NCBI GenBank assembly: GCA_027450145.1
Contig: DAIDKH010000034.1
Coordinates: 1 to 45,453 of the forward strand
Direction of reading: 5' to 3'
Origin: Chthonomonadaceae bacterium
GTDB lineage: Bacteria > Armatimonadota > Chthonomonadetes > Chthonomonadales > Chthonomonadaceae
DNA: 45,453 nt
Shown: positions 7,918-15,606 of the stretch, in pieces
Layout of the letters: each line of letters opens with the position of its first letter
Position numbering within the stretch: position 1 is the first letter of the stretch
Program-made: the position numbers and the translations under genes
Notes under the pieces: generated by a model
What the model was told of the DNA's origin: nothing
Seen by the model: only the letters and a program-made list of their open reading frames with translations
The model's database searches: none

Positions 7918-10104
7918 TTACGATGACTGGGCGTTTTCTGCGGATGCTTCAGCCTGTGCGGGGGCGGCTCCAAGCGCCTTCAATTTAAGGTTCTGGCCAG
8001 CGTAGCTTCCGTTGCTGCCATGGCCTGAGTAGTAGGTTGTGTACGACTTATTCGGCTCATCCGGCGATCTGTTAATGAAGTACACCATCTTAGCCGGATC
8101 CGCAGCTCGCAGCGCAGCAGTGGTTTCCAACGTAGTTGGCTGATCAGCCATGTCAAGGCTTACCACTTGCAAAATACAATCAGCTAGGGGAGCAAGCACC
8201 AGCGCATCCGCAACAAGTGAACAGGGCGGCGTATCTATAAAGATGATGTCCGCCTCGGCTCGCAACGCTTCCAAGATAGTAGCCATCGCCGGCCGCGCGA
8301 TGAGATCGGACGGATTGACCGATGGGATCCCACTGTAAAGAAGGGTAAGGTTATCCTGATCCGCACTAACCAATACATCGTCTAGGCTCATGGTGCCAGA
8401 CAACACCTCTGCCAAACCGGCGCGCTCATCCGTTCCAAACATTCCGTTCAACGAGGGGCGGCGCATGTCAGCCTCAATAAGGATCACCCGTTTACCAGCT
8501 CTTGCGGAGGACTTGGCAAGGGCAGCCGCTGTGACAGACTTGCCCTCCCCTGGCAGTGCGCTAGTCACCATTACAACGTGACTACCCTGACCTAAATTAC
8601 GCAGTGCTAGAGCCAAATTCGCACGAGCCAGGCTGTAAGACTCCGCTACGCGCCCTGTGCCGCTGCCTTCGAGTATCCCGCGAATCTGCTGTGGGTTCAC
8701 CCTAGGCAGTGCACCAATAACCGCGCCTGGCAACAGCCCCCTGGCATGTGTGGTGTTGCGAAGCCGCTGATCGGTCTGTTCTAGCAGGACGACCGTGGCA
8801 AGACCCAAAATGAGACCAATGACACCGCCAAACGCTAGGTTAGTATAAACGTTGGGATGCGATGGCGCATCGGGGAGCGCCGCCTTTTGAGCGATCTCGA
8901 CATTAAGTCGCGCACCAATCGTGCTTATTGCCGTTGCCATCACCTGCTGCTGCAACTGCTCGTAAAACTTCTGCTTGGCCTCCGCCGTAGTGACGAGTTG
9001 CTGGTATTTGCGCTCAATTGCCGGTAAACCCTTAAGGGCACGGTTCAACCTGTCCCTATCGTCAGTGGCAGATGCAAGCTGCGTTTGTGTCGCAATGAGC
9101 GTGTTCTGCGCAGTGAGTAGATTATCAGCCAAGCTGCTCTGCTGAGATAGTGTGGGGCGATTGCCCGCTATATTAGCAGTGAGCATACCGGCAATCTTAG
9201 CCTTGAGCTGCTGCAGGTGCTCCTTACGTTGAGGCATACCAGGGTAGTTTGGCAATAGCTTAAGGCGGTCCTGGTTATATGCTTCCAACTCGGTTTCGTA
9301 TTGTGCCTGAAGACTAGCAAGCACCTGGTCATCACGCACGGATTTGCTGGCAAGAATGGACTTATCCGCGGCGCGCACCTGGTTTTCAAGGCTGGTCACC
9401 TGCGCCTGCTGGGAAGCTACCTGAGCTTTCAGCTGCATCACGTTTGCCGTCGCAGACTCAAACTGACTAACCTGTGCTTCGCTCATAGCCTTTACTGCGG
9501 CAATATTGTGGCTCTCTTTAAAATTTTGGACAGCCAGATTGGCAGCAAGAAGCTCTAGGTGAACGGCAGCAAGGCGCTGCTTTAGGTCATGGGCGTTCTG
9601 GTTCAAATTCTCATGAACGATTTCCTTATTCCACGACATAAAAGCGTTACACACACCGTTGGCCAACTGTTGAGCACCCGCTGGACTTGGCCAATCAACC
9701 TTGACCTTAATTAGATTGCTCTCTTGAGGATTTTCAACGGTCATTGCATCCAAGAGATTGTCAGGGGTGAGATTGGCAAACTGAAAGGGAGCACCAGTGG
9801 TGTTCGCTTGGTTGCGAAGCCAGTCTATCGTGCGTTGCGCCATGTACTGCGATTTAAGCATCTGCATTTCGGTCGCCGACTGCGATTCAGATGCAGTTGT
9901 ACCAGTAGTATCGTTCGACGCATTTGAAGTGACCAACATGGCCGTCGCAGTCCACAACTTTTGTGTCTTCTTGGTAACCACTAAAGCTATGCCCACGGTA
10001 ATCGCCATGATGAGTATAACCACCCAACCTCTCCGCAACACCAGACGCATTACATCTCGCGTGCCAATAGAAGCGGAAGGTTCGATAGACGGATATGAAC
10101 TCAT
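7918..10104 (-). CDS. polysaccharide co-polymerase / tyrosine autokinase (Wzc-like)
   Basis: A 728-residue inner-membrane protein that sets polysaccharide chain length and controls export through its own tyrosine phosphorylation. Order: short cytoplasmic N-terminus, TM helix at about 26-46, long periplasmic Wzz-like coiled-coil region (about 60-410), second TM near 425-447, then a bacterial tyrosine-kinase domain. The kinase shows Walker A (SALPGEGKSVTAAALAKS), Walker A' (LIEADMRRPSL) and Walker B (IIFIDTPP). The C-terminal part has a Tyr cluster (SYTTYYSG...SYAGQ) as the likely phosphorylation target. It is the first gene of the operon; AGGGG lies about 12 nt before the ATG. Confidence 0.93.
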   Translation of the reverse strand: MSSYPSIEPSASIGTRDVMRLVLRRGWVVILIMAITVGIALVVTKKTQKLWTATAMLVTSNASNDTTGTTASESQSATEMQMLKSQYMAQRTIDWLRNQANTTGAPFQFANLTPDNLLDAMTVENPQESNLIKVKVDWPSPAGAQQLANGVCNAFMSWNKEIVHENLNQNAHDLKQRLAAVHLELLAANLAVQNFKESHNIAAVKAMSEAQVSQFESATANVMQLKAQVASQQAQVTSLENQVRAADKSILASKSVRDDQVLASLQAQYETELEAYNQDRLKLLPNYPGMPQRKEHLQQLKAKIAGMLTANIAGNRPTLSQQSSLADNLLTAQNTLIATQTQLASATDDRDRLNRALKGLPAIERKYQQLVTTAEAKQKFYEQLQQQVMATAISTIGARLNVEIAQKAALPDAPSHPNVYTNLAFGGVIGLILGLATVVLLEQTDQRLRNTTHARGLLPGAVIGALPRVNPQQIRGILEGSGTGRVAESYSLARANLALALRNLGQGSHVVMVTSALPGEGKSVTAAALAKSSARAGKRVILIEADMRRPSLNGMFGTDERAGLAEVLSGTMSLDDVLVSADQDNLTLLYSGIPSVNPSDLIARPAMATILEALRAEADIIFIDTPPCSLVADALVLAPLADCILQVVSLDMADQPTTLETTAALRAADPAKMVYFINRSPDEPNKSYTTYYSGHGSNGSYAGQNLKLKALGAAPAQAEASAENAQSS

Positions 10105-10134
10105 AGTGATACTTTTACCCCTGTTTTTGCAAAC

Positions 10135-10158
10135 GCCGATACAACAATGTACATCGGC
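10135..10158 (-). other. hairpin in the 5' leader of the EPS operon
   Basis: GCCGAT pairs with ATCGGC, and the helix continues with ACA/TGT after a 2-nt bulge, closing a 4-nt loop. It lies about 30 nt before the first start codon and downstream of the sigma-54 promoter, so it would be part of the operon's leader RNA. Its role is unknown. Confidence 0.4.
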
Positions 10159-10231
10159 CGCATGATACTGCCTGTGCGACCGTTTAAAATAAATTAACGG
10201 CCTGTACGACTTGCCTCAACAGATAAGTGAC

Positions 10232-10247
10232 TGCAAATTCCGTGCCA
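10232..10247 (-). promoter_or_regulatory. sigma-54 (RpoN) promoter of the EPS/exosortase operon
   Basis: On the minus strand the sequence reads TTGGCACGGAATTTGCA. It contains TGGCAC-N5-TTGC, an exact match to the -24/-12 core, with GG and GC exactly 12 nt apart. Predicted transcription starts about 12 nt downstream of the GC (near 10221), leaving a leader of roughly 115 nt before the autokinase gene. Sigma-54 promoters need an AAA+ activator; none is encoded in the window. Established link: in several PEP-CTERM/exosortase bacteria the RpoN-PrsK-PrsR system controls such loci. Confidence 0.75.
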
Positions 10248-10345
10248 AGCTAGAAATTTAGCATGCCTCAACCTCGAATGCAATTGTCGGCTTTAATAGA
10301 GCGGATTCTCATGATAATAATACGGTGCTTGGCTAGTATTAATCC

Positions 10346-11527
10346 TTAGAAAAGTCCTACACTCTCTGCGGCGCGTTTGAACGCACCTAGAGCATCTACC
10401 AGATCTTCGCGGGAATGCATTGCCGACGGCATGGTGCGAATTCGAGCCTTGCCTGCTGCAACCGTAGGGTACACAATCGCCAGCGCTAAAACGCCTTCGT
10501 TGAGAAGTGCTCGCTGAAACTTCATTGCGGTCGCCTCATCCCCTATCATTACTGGTGTGATTGGTGTTTCAGATACGCCAGTGTCAAAGCCCAGGCCTTT
10601 CAGACCACTCTTCCAGAATGCGGCGTTCTCCCAAAGCTTGTCCGTGAGCGAGGTATCTTTCTCCATGAGTTCGATGGCAGCCATTATAGCTGCAACGACC
10701 GGTGCGGGTTGTGCAGTACTAAACAGGAAAGGACGGGCGCGTTGGGTTAGCCAATCGATCAACGCTCTGCTGCCGGCAATGTAGCCACCCATTACACCTA
10801 CTGCCTTAGACAATGTTCCCAGTTGAATGTCCACGTCCTCGTGCACTCCAAAGTGATAGGCAGTCCCGCGGCCGCCACCCATAACTCCGGAACCGTGGGC
10901 GTCATCCACCATCACCGCAGCGTCATATGCTTTCGCCAGCTTAACCATATCCGGCAAGGGGGCTATATCCCCGTCCATACTGAAAACCCCATCTGTGATG
11001 ATGAGCCTCTTGGCGGCAGCCGCGGAGGCTTTCAATCCCTCTTCCAACGAGGACAAATCGCAATGCTTGTAAATCTTTCGCTGCGCTTTGGAAAGCCTAA
11101 CTCCATCAATTATGGAGGCGTGATTAAGTTCGTCGGTTAGGATGACATCATTTTCATCGGTAATCGTCGGTATGACACCCGCATTAGAGGTGAAACCAGA
11201 TTGGAAAACAAGCGACGCCTCTGTGTGCTTGAAAGCCGCAAGTTGCTTTTCTAGATCGACGTGTATCTGCAACGTTCCAGTTATTGGGCGTACCGCACCC
11301 GCGCCCGCACCCCATTTGCCAGCAGCTTCACAGGCAGCAGCAACAAGTTTGGGATGGTTTGCCAGGCCAAGGTAGTTATTGGAGGCTAGGTTAATGATGC
11401 CGGGTCTACCTGCAATAGTAATACGATTGTTACAGGGCCCTTCCAGGACAAGCTGTTCCTTGTAGAGGCTTTGTTCCTTAAGTTTGTCTATCTGGCTGGT
11501 GAGCCATCCGTTAAGTGTCGCGTTCAA
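10346..11527 (-). CDS. kbl: glycine C-acetyltransferase (2-amino-3-ketobutyrate CoA ligase)
   Basis: A PLP enzyme of the alpha-oxoamine synthase family, 393 residues. It cleaves 2-amino-3-ketobutyrate with CoA to glycine and acetyl-CoA in threonine breakdown. Visible: 'NNYLGLANHP' near 48, 'GAVRPITGT' near 78, 'DELNHASIIDG' near 132, 'VMVDDAHGSGV' near 205, and the Schiff-base Lys in GTLSKAVGVMGGY. The start is taken as TTG at 11527 because AGGAGG (11536-11541) lies 8 nt before it; the GTG at 11536 touches the Shine-Dalgarno and is too close. 8-amino-7-oxononanoate synthase is the main alternative, but no biotin genes are nearby. No tdh is adjacent. Confidence 0.85.
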   Translation of the reverse strand: MNATLNGWLTSQIDKLKEQSLYKEQLVLEGPCNNRITIAGRPGIINLASNNYLGLANHPKLVAAACEAAGKWGAGAGAVRPITGTLQIHVDLEKQLAAFKHTEASLVFQSGFTSNAGVIPTITDENDVILTDELNHASIIDGVRLSKAQRKIYKHCDLSSLEEGLKASAAAAKRLIITDGVFSMDGDIAPLPDMVKLAKAYDAAVMVDDAHGSGVMGGGRGTAYHFGVHEDVDIQLGTLSKAVGVMGGYIAGSRALIDWLTQRARPFLFSTAQPAPVVAAIMAAIELMEKDTSLTDKLWENAAFWKSGLKGLGFDTGVSETPITPVMIGDEATAMKFQRALLNEGVLALAIVYPTVAAGKARIRTMPSAMHSREDLVDALGAFKRAAESVGLF

Positions 11528-11535
11528 TCCCCGCA

Positions 11536-11541
11536 CCTCCT
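11536..11541 (-). promoter_or_regulatory. Shine-Dalgarno AGGAGG that decides the kbl start
   Basis: A perfect AGGAGG on the minus strand, 8 nt upstream of the TTG at 11525-11527. It overlaps the first base of the alternative GTG, so TTG is the better start. Confidence 0.7.
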
Positions 11542-11549
11542 ACAAGGTC

Positions 11550-11569
11550 ATGTGTTGCAACACATTATA
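11550..11569 (-). promoter_or_regulatory. kbl promoter (extended -10) overlapped by a 16-bp palindrome
   Basis: The minus strand reads TGCTATAAT: a perfect -10 (TATAAT, 11564-11569) with the TGn extension and no good -35. Directly downstream and overlapping it by two bases is a perfect 16-bp palindrome, ATGTGTTGCAACACAT (11550-11565), sitting over the predicted transcription start. That is the position of a repressor operator. Confidence 0.6.
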
Positions 11570-11592
11570 GCACTGCGCACTAACCTGCCTCG

Positions 11593-11622
11593 TTGACGGG
11601 TTCGTTTGGCATGGGGTAATCT
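11593..11622 (+). promoter_or_regulatory. possible promoter for the Doc-like gene
   Basis: TTGACG (11593-11598) is followed after 18 nt by a weak -10, TAATCT (11617-11622). Its start would lie about 35 nt before the gene. The -10 is poor, so this is tentative. Confidence 0.35.
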
Positions 11623-11662
11623 GTCAAAATAGATTGGCAAAAAACGCCGGGAGATACACCAC

Positions 11663-12112
11663 TTGCGCTGTCTTACAAATCACGATTTGGTATGGCTAAA
11701 CGCCGCCATTGTGGGAAAATCACAAGACTACGATTACTTCGCCGTAGAGAACTCCACGGCGGGGCAGTACGTTTACGGCAAAAACAACGATATTGTCGTT
11801 TCTGCGGCCACGCTATATGAGCGGTTGATGAAGGTGCTGCCGTTTGCCCGGGGCAATCGAAGAACTGCATTTGTAGCTATGGTTGCAATGCTCGCGGCCA
11901 ATGGCTGGCAACTGTCAGAAGAAGCCACGACAGTGTTGACGGCTCTCGCTAACCTGGAAAACCATACTACTGAAGCGAGATTAGTACTTGAACCTTTGGC
12001 ATCACCGATTGCGCCTACAGCGGGCCTGACATCCTACGGCATGCGTCAGATTGCCGCGTGGTGCATGAAGCGTCATGAACAGGCACTCAACCTATTGGCG
12101 TCTGCAGATTGA
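11663..12112 (+). CDS. Doc/Fic-like protein with degenerate active-site motif
   Basis: 149 residues, close to the size of Doc toxins. It starts with TTG (L/M-RCLTNHDLVWLNAAI, the normal Doc N-terminus) after GGGAG. The Fic/Doc core motif H-x-F-x-D/E-G-N-K/R-R-T appears as LPFARGNRRTAF at residues 59-70. The catalytic His is Leu59 and the acidic residue is Arg63, while the anion-binding GN-R-R is kept. The fold is therefore recognisable but kinase/AMPylase activity is not expected. No Phd-like antitoxin precedes it. It overlaps the next gene by four bases (TTGA), so it is probably co-translated with the oxidoreductase. It could be a regulatory or binding remnant. Confidence 0.7.
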   Translation: MRCLTNHDLVWLNAAIVGKSQDYDYFAVENSTAGQYVYGKNNDIVVSAATLYERLMKVLPFARGNRRTAFVAMVAMLAANGWQLSEEATTVLTALANLENHTTEARLVLEPLASPIAPTAGLTSYGMRQIAAWCMKRHEQALNLLASAD

Positions 12113-13020
12113 ACACGAGGTCATTAAGGATAGCAGCAGTTGGCTGCACTGATGTCGCCAGGCTCGCGGCATGGGCCCGCCTACCTAACGTCACCGTGGC
12201 AGCAGTTTGCGATGCCGCAGGGCCACTGGCAGCACGCACGGCCGCGCTATTTGGCGATTGTTCAGCATTCACAACGGTAGATGATCTCGTGGCTGCAGGT
12301 ACCTACGACATCGTAGACATTTCCTTGCCCGCATCACAACAGTTCGAGGTTTCGGCCAGGTGCGTCAAGAGTGGTCTCAATGTTCTATGCGCAGTGCCCT
12401 TCACAGGTAGCATGGCCTTGGCGCAGCTTATTGGCAAAGCCGCAGCCATCAATGAACGGCTGTTTGTTCCCTCATTTCCACTCAGGTTTCATCCCCTCGT
12501 GCAGGCGCTGAAGCAGGCCATTCTTGATGATGAACTCGGTGCAGTGGCACTGGTGGAAATCTTCTTGAGCGCAAGCCGACCGGCATCGCCTCCTGCGCTC
12601 GGCGCATCGCTGGTCTCGAATATCCAAGGGGTAGACCTCGCGCGCTATTTTGCCGGTGACCTGGAACTGTTACACGGGACAAAACGCATAACTGACCCTA
12701 CCTGGGAGGTGGATGACACATCTGCGCTCTTGCTGGAGTCTCACACTGGCATCGTCACCGTTACATCCCGCTGGGCTAGAGATACCTGTGGAAACCGGAT
12801 AACGGTATCGGGCTCAGCAGGTACCGCTGTCGTTGATCTTGACGCATCAGTCATGCGATACTCTACTGCATCGTGGCCGGAATGGCGAACGGCCCATGCT
12901 TCCGACGCGAGACCGCTATGGGAGATGACCACTCAATTTGCTGACGCGCTAGCGGCAAATCGAGAGCTACCGGTCTCTTTTAACGATGGCTATCAAGCCC
13001 TAAAGTTATGTAATTATTAA
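12109..13020 (+). CDS. Gfo/Idh/MocA family oxidoreductase, C-terminally short
   Basis: 303 residues. The N-terminal Rossmann half (RIAAVGCTDVARLAAWARLPNVTVAAVCD) and the family's second domain ('FPLRFHPLVQALKQAI..DELGAVALVEI') are clear. The EKP catalytic motif is replaced by 'VLCAVPFTG' near residue 101, so the usual Lys is gone. The protein stops at 'FNDGYQALKLCNY', where relatives go on for about 15-20 more residues of the last helix. The stop falls in an abrupt AT-rich stretch (TAATTATTAATTTTTAAG). The start is TTG in a TTGA overlap. Activity is doubtful; the gene may have been truncated by a rearrangement. Confidence 0.75.
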   Translation: MNTRSLRIAAVGCTDVARLAAWARLPNVTVAAVCDAAGPLAARTAALFGDCSAFTTVDDLVAAGTYDIVDISLPASQQFEVSARCVKSGLNVLCAVPFTGSMALAQLIGKAAAINERLFVPSFPLRFHPLVQALKQAILDDELGAVALVEIFLSASRPASPPALGASLVSNIQGVDLARYFAGDLELLHGTKRITDPTWEVDDTSALLLESHTGIVTVTSRWARDTCGNRITVSGSAGTAVVDLDASVMRYSTASWPEWRTAHASDARPLWEMTTQFADALAANRELPVSFNDGYQALKLCNY

Positions 13021-13143
13021 TTTTTAAGTCCAATTCTCTGATTTTGGGAACTGAATCATTAGCTTCTCTGTTTGTATCTTGTGAGCATTTCTGAAAAATC
13101 ACGGGTGAAGCTCAGCACATAAAGGTGTGAGGAGGCAGATCCA

Positions 13144-13746
13144 ATGGGGGGGTTCCCTGGAAGCCGGACAAATGCGGCTCCCGCGGTGACAACTTTTGTT
13201 ACTATTGGTTGGGGAATAGTTTCAGCTTTTACAATGTTTAGGGCGCTGTTTTTTGAACATTCTATTGCACTCGCCTTGGCATACATCATTGTTCTATTAG
13301 TGGTTTGGGCAGCACTTGGACGGAAACGGTGGGGAAGGTTAGCTCTACTCGGAATGAGTGTGGCAGTACCTCTAACTTTTGCTGTTTGCCTAGCCTATTT
13401 CGCTTATATACTCGGGCATGGAGTAGATCCGTTCATCAGCACGAGCAGCTCAGCAAGATGGATTACGAGCTTCTGTTGTGGGCCAACTCCAGCGGTAGGC
13501 CTCATTGTCGTATCCCTACTCGCCGGTCTGTGGCTGCAACATCCCGCTGCAGCAGCGGAATATAATCAAGGCAAGCATCGTAACCTGGCGTCGTCGCAGC
13601 GCGGTATTGCCGCGTTCTTCGTGGGACTTTGGCTAATATTAGTCTACAGTGGATCGCTAGGCGCGAAGCCTCTGCCTCAGCCGCGTCGGCTCGCAGCCCG
13701 CACAACACATAGAATACGATTACTGGCTGTCTCGGTTAAGCGGTAG
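13144..13746 (+). CDS. unknown integral membrane protein
   Basis: 200 residues, no family recognised. A good GGAGG lies 9 nt before the ATG (13144). Hydrophobic segments at roughly 15-36, 42-58, 65-91, 115-132 and 152-170 suggest 4-5 membrane helices. The last ~30 residues are basic and non-membrane (RRLAARTTHRIRLLAVSVKR). They are read from DNA that also encodes, on the other strand, the last 23 codons of glycerate kinase (overlap 13677-13746). The gene lies in an AT-richer block between a shortened oxidoreductase and glycerate kinase, which hints at an inserted or rearranged segment. Confidence 0.55.
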   Translation: MGGFPGSRTNAAPAVTTFVTIGWGIVSAFTMFRALFFEHSIALALAYIIVLLVVWAALGRKRWGRLALLGMSVAVPLTFAVCLAYFAYILGHGVDPFISTSSSARWITSFCCGPTPAVGLIVVSLLAGLWLQHPAAAAEYNQGKHRNLASSQRGIAAFFVGLWLILVYSGSLGAKPLPQPRRLAARTTHRIRLLAVSVKR

Positions 13747-14810
13747 GCGTTCTGTGTGGCATAATCCAACGACATCGGTCTATCGGTAATGGAGATGCAC
13801 GAGGTTAACCCAATGTCCCTAAGCGCATCCTCGGCATCTCTGTCTACCTTACCACCCAAGGCGATTATCGGCAATCCTAATTTCGCTCCCCTTCGGGCGA
13901 CCGCAGCGACGATCTTTCCCCTTATGGTCTGCCCGTCGATGCTGCCTTCTCCTGTTAGCACAACGTCGCACTCGCTACAGTACTGATCAAAATGGAGCAC
14001 GTTCAGCATTAATTCTGAGCCTGGCAAAAGCGTAGCCGAGCAGAACGATGCCAATGCAGCCCCCAATCCGCCAGCTGCGCCCCCTCCTGGCACCAATTCA
14101 GCCGGCAAGTCATTAACGAGAGGCATTAACCTGGCAAATGTCGACAAGCCATTTTCAAGCACCGCTACATCGTCATGAGAGGCTCCTTTCTGGGGCGCAT
14201 ATACGCTGGCTGCCCCGTTTGGCCCAAGTAAGGGGTTATCAACATCGCACGCTGCTTCGATTTTAATCTCGCTTGCAAGAGCCCACCCAGAGGTATCTAT
14301 CTTGTCTACGTCGGCTAGCGCCGATCCTCCCTCGCCTATTTCCTTCCCCTTACGATTAAAAAACTGAATGCCCAGTGCCCGCAGCATACCGGCTCCGGCA
14401 TCCGTTGTAGCACTACCCCCTAAACCAACAATAATATGCTTACAACCTACTTTAACCGCCTCCAAAATCAATTCGCCAACGCCGCGCGTAGTGGCGGTGA
14501 GCGGCGCGAGTGGATACGCGGATGCGAGATGCAACCCGGCACATTCCGCCATCTCAATAATTGCCGTTCCGGATTGGGTCACTGCCCAATTTGCTTTTAC
14601 CGGCTGCAGGTTCGGCCCGGATACCATAGAACTACGCAACTCACCGCCAGTGGCTGCGATCATGGATTTAAGAAAACCCTCACCACCGTCGGACAGCGGA
14701 AGCGTAACAGTCTCAAAGCCTGCCCGCGAAGCGCCAGCTGCCATGGCTGCGCATGCCTCCTCGGCGCTGAGCGAACCCTTAAAGCTGTTTGCACAGCAAA
14801 GTACTTTCAC
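13677..14810 (-). CDS. garK: glycerate 2-kinase
   Basis: Phosphorylates D-glycerate with ATP to 2-phosphoglycerate. The protein has 377 residues, normal for the GarK/GlxK family (PF02595). The start is GTG at 14810 (VKVLCCANSFKGSLSA), because GGAGG lies 9 nt upstream; a longer frame exists but its extra residues are not family-like. Visible: 'NSFKGSLSA' near 8, 'PLSDGGEGF' near 38, 'GLGGSATTDAGAGML' near 128, 'CDVDNPLLGPNGA' near 195, 'PGGGAAGGLGAAL' near 250 and 'LTGEGSIDGQTIRGK' near 290. It is divergent from pyrE, and its 3' end overlaps the membrane-protein gene antisense by 70 nt. Confidence 0.92.
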   Translation of the reverse strand: MKVLCCANSFKGSLSAEEACAAMAAGASRAGFETVTLPLSDGGEGFLKSMIAATGGELRSSMVSGPNLQPVKANWAVTQSGTAIIEMAECAGLHLASAYPLAPLTATTRGVGELILEAVKVGCKHIIVGLGGSATTDAGAGMLRALGIQFFNRKGKEIGEGGSALADVDKIDTSGWALASEIKIEAACDVDNPLLGPNGAASVYAPQKGASHDDVAVLENGLSTFARLMPLVNDLPAELVPGGGAAGGLGAALASFCSATLLPGSELMLNVLHFDQYCSECDVVLTGEGSIDGQTIRGKIVAAVARRGAKLGLPIIALGGKVDRDAEDALRDIGLTSCISITDRPMSLDYATQNAYRLTETASNRILCVVRAASRRG

Positions 14811-14979
14811 AAAGAGATTCCTCCATAATGTGCGGTGCCTATAATCGCTCACCATTACCGATCATATAGGGCATTTATTCTACCGGACTGCTCATCGCTC
14901 AGTATACCGGGATGCCACCTTGGTAAGGGTTTCGTATTGTTGTGTAGGTAAACGCTTTACAGTTGACCCGCAGTGTAAG

Positions 14980-15008
14980 TTGACGCCCGCTATGGCAGCG
15001 GCTATAAT
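14980..15008 (+). promoter_or_regulatory. sigma-70 promoter of pyrE
   Basis: TTGACG (14980-14985), a 17-nt spacer, then TATAAT (15003-15008). The predicted start (about 15015) falls on the GGAGG Shine-Dalgarno itself, so the leader is only about 13 nt long and earlier in-frame ATG codons are excluded. Confidence 0.8.
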
Positions 15009-15027
15009 GGAACTGGAGGTGTATTTC

Positions 15028-15606
15028 TTGTTAACTGAAGAACAGGTCCGTAATATTTTCATAGAGACCGATGCATTACGACAGGGTCATTTCCTGCTGT
15101 CGTCGGGTAAGCACAGCAACGAGTACTGGGAAAAATTCTGGGTACTTCAACATCCTAGACTGGTGACGCAACTCTGTACTGAAATCGCCAGACGCTTCGA
15201 AGGTACCGAAATTCAGGCAGTAATGGGTCCAACCACGGGTGGCATTCTACTGGCCTTCGAAACAGCTCGTATTTTGGGTACACGGGCGCTATATGCCGAA
15301 AAAGAGGGCGGTACACGGGCACTAAGACGCGGGCTTAAACTGGAACGCGGTACGCCCATCCTCATTGTTGATGATGTGATGACAACAGGCGGTGCTACAC
15401 GAGAGTGTCTTGAGCTTGCAGAACGGCACGGTGCTAAAGTTCAGGGCGTTGCGATTTTGGTCGACCGCAGCGGCGGAACTGTAGACCTGGGTATAAGGAC
15501 CGAGTCGCTGCTCAACGTTAAGGCTGCGGTCTATGAACCTGCACAATGCCCACTATGCGAAAGCGATTTGCCTCTCATTTCTCCCGGTACCACACATGAC
15601 CGTTAG
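15028..15606 (+). CDS. pyrE: orotate phosphoribosyltransferase
   Basis: Joins orotate and PRPP to OMP in pyrimidine synthesis. The start is set at TTG 15028 (LLTEEQVRNIF): GGAGG (15015-15019) is 8 nt before it, and the -10 box at 15003-15008 lies inside the longer frame. At 192 residues it matches the OPRTase family's usual length. Visible: 'ALRQGHFLLSSGKHSNEYWEKF' (split around the SGKHS orotate site), 'GPTTGGILLAFETARILG', 'YAEKEGG' with the PRPP-contact residues, and the PRPP signature ILIVDDVMTTGGAT. The C-terminus carries a CPLC pair (Cys-x2-Cys) seen in some PyrE proteins. The secreted-protein gene downstream overlaps it by 11 nt. Confidence 0.93.
   Translation: MLTEEQVRNIFIETDALRQGHFLLSSGKHSNEYWEKFWVLQHPRLVTQLCTEIARRFEGTEIQAVMGPTTGGILLAFETARILGTRALYAEKEGGTRALRRGLKLERGTPILIVDDVMTTGGATRECLELAERHGAKVQGVAILVDRSGGTVDLGIRTESLLNVKAAVYEPAQCPLCESDLPLISPGTTHDR

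Noticed and set aside
13677-14855. Longer glycerate kinase start at 14855
   Set aside because: The extra 15 residues are not family-like, and a GGAGG points to the GTG at 14810.
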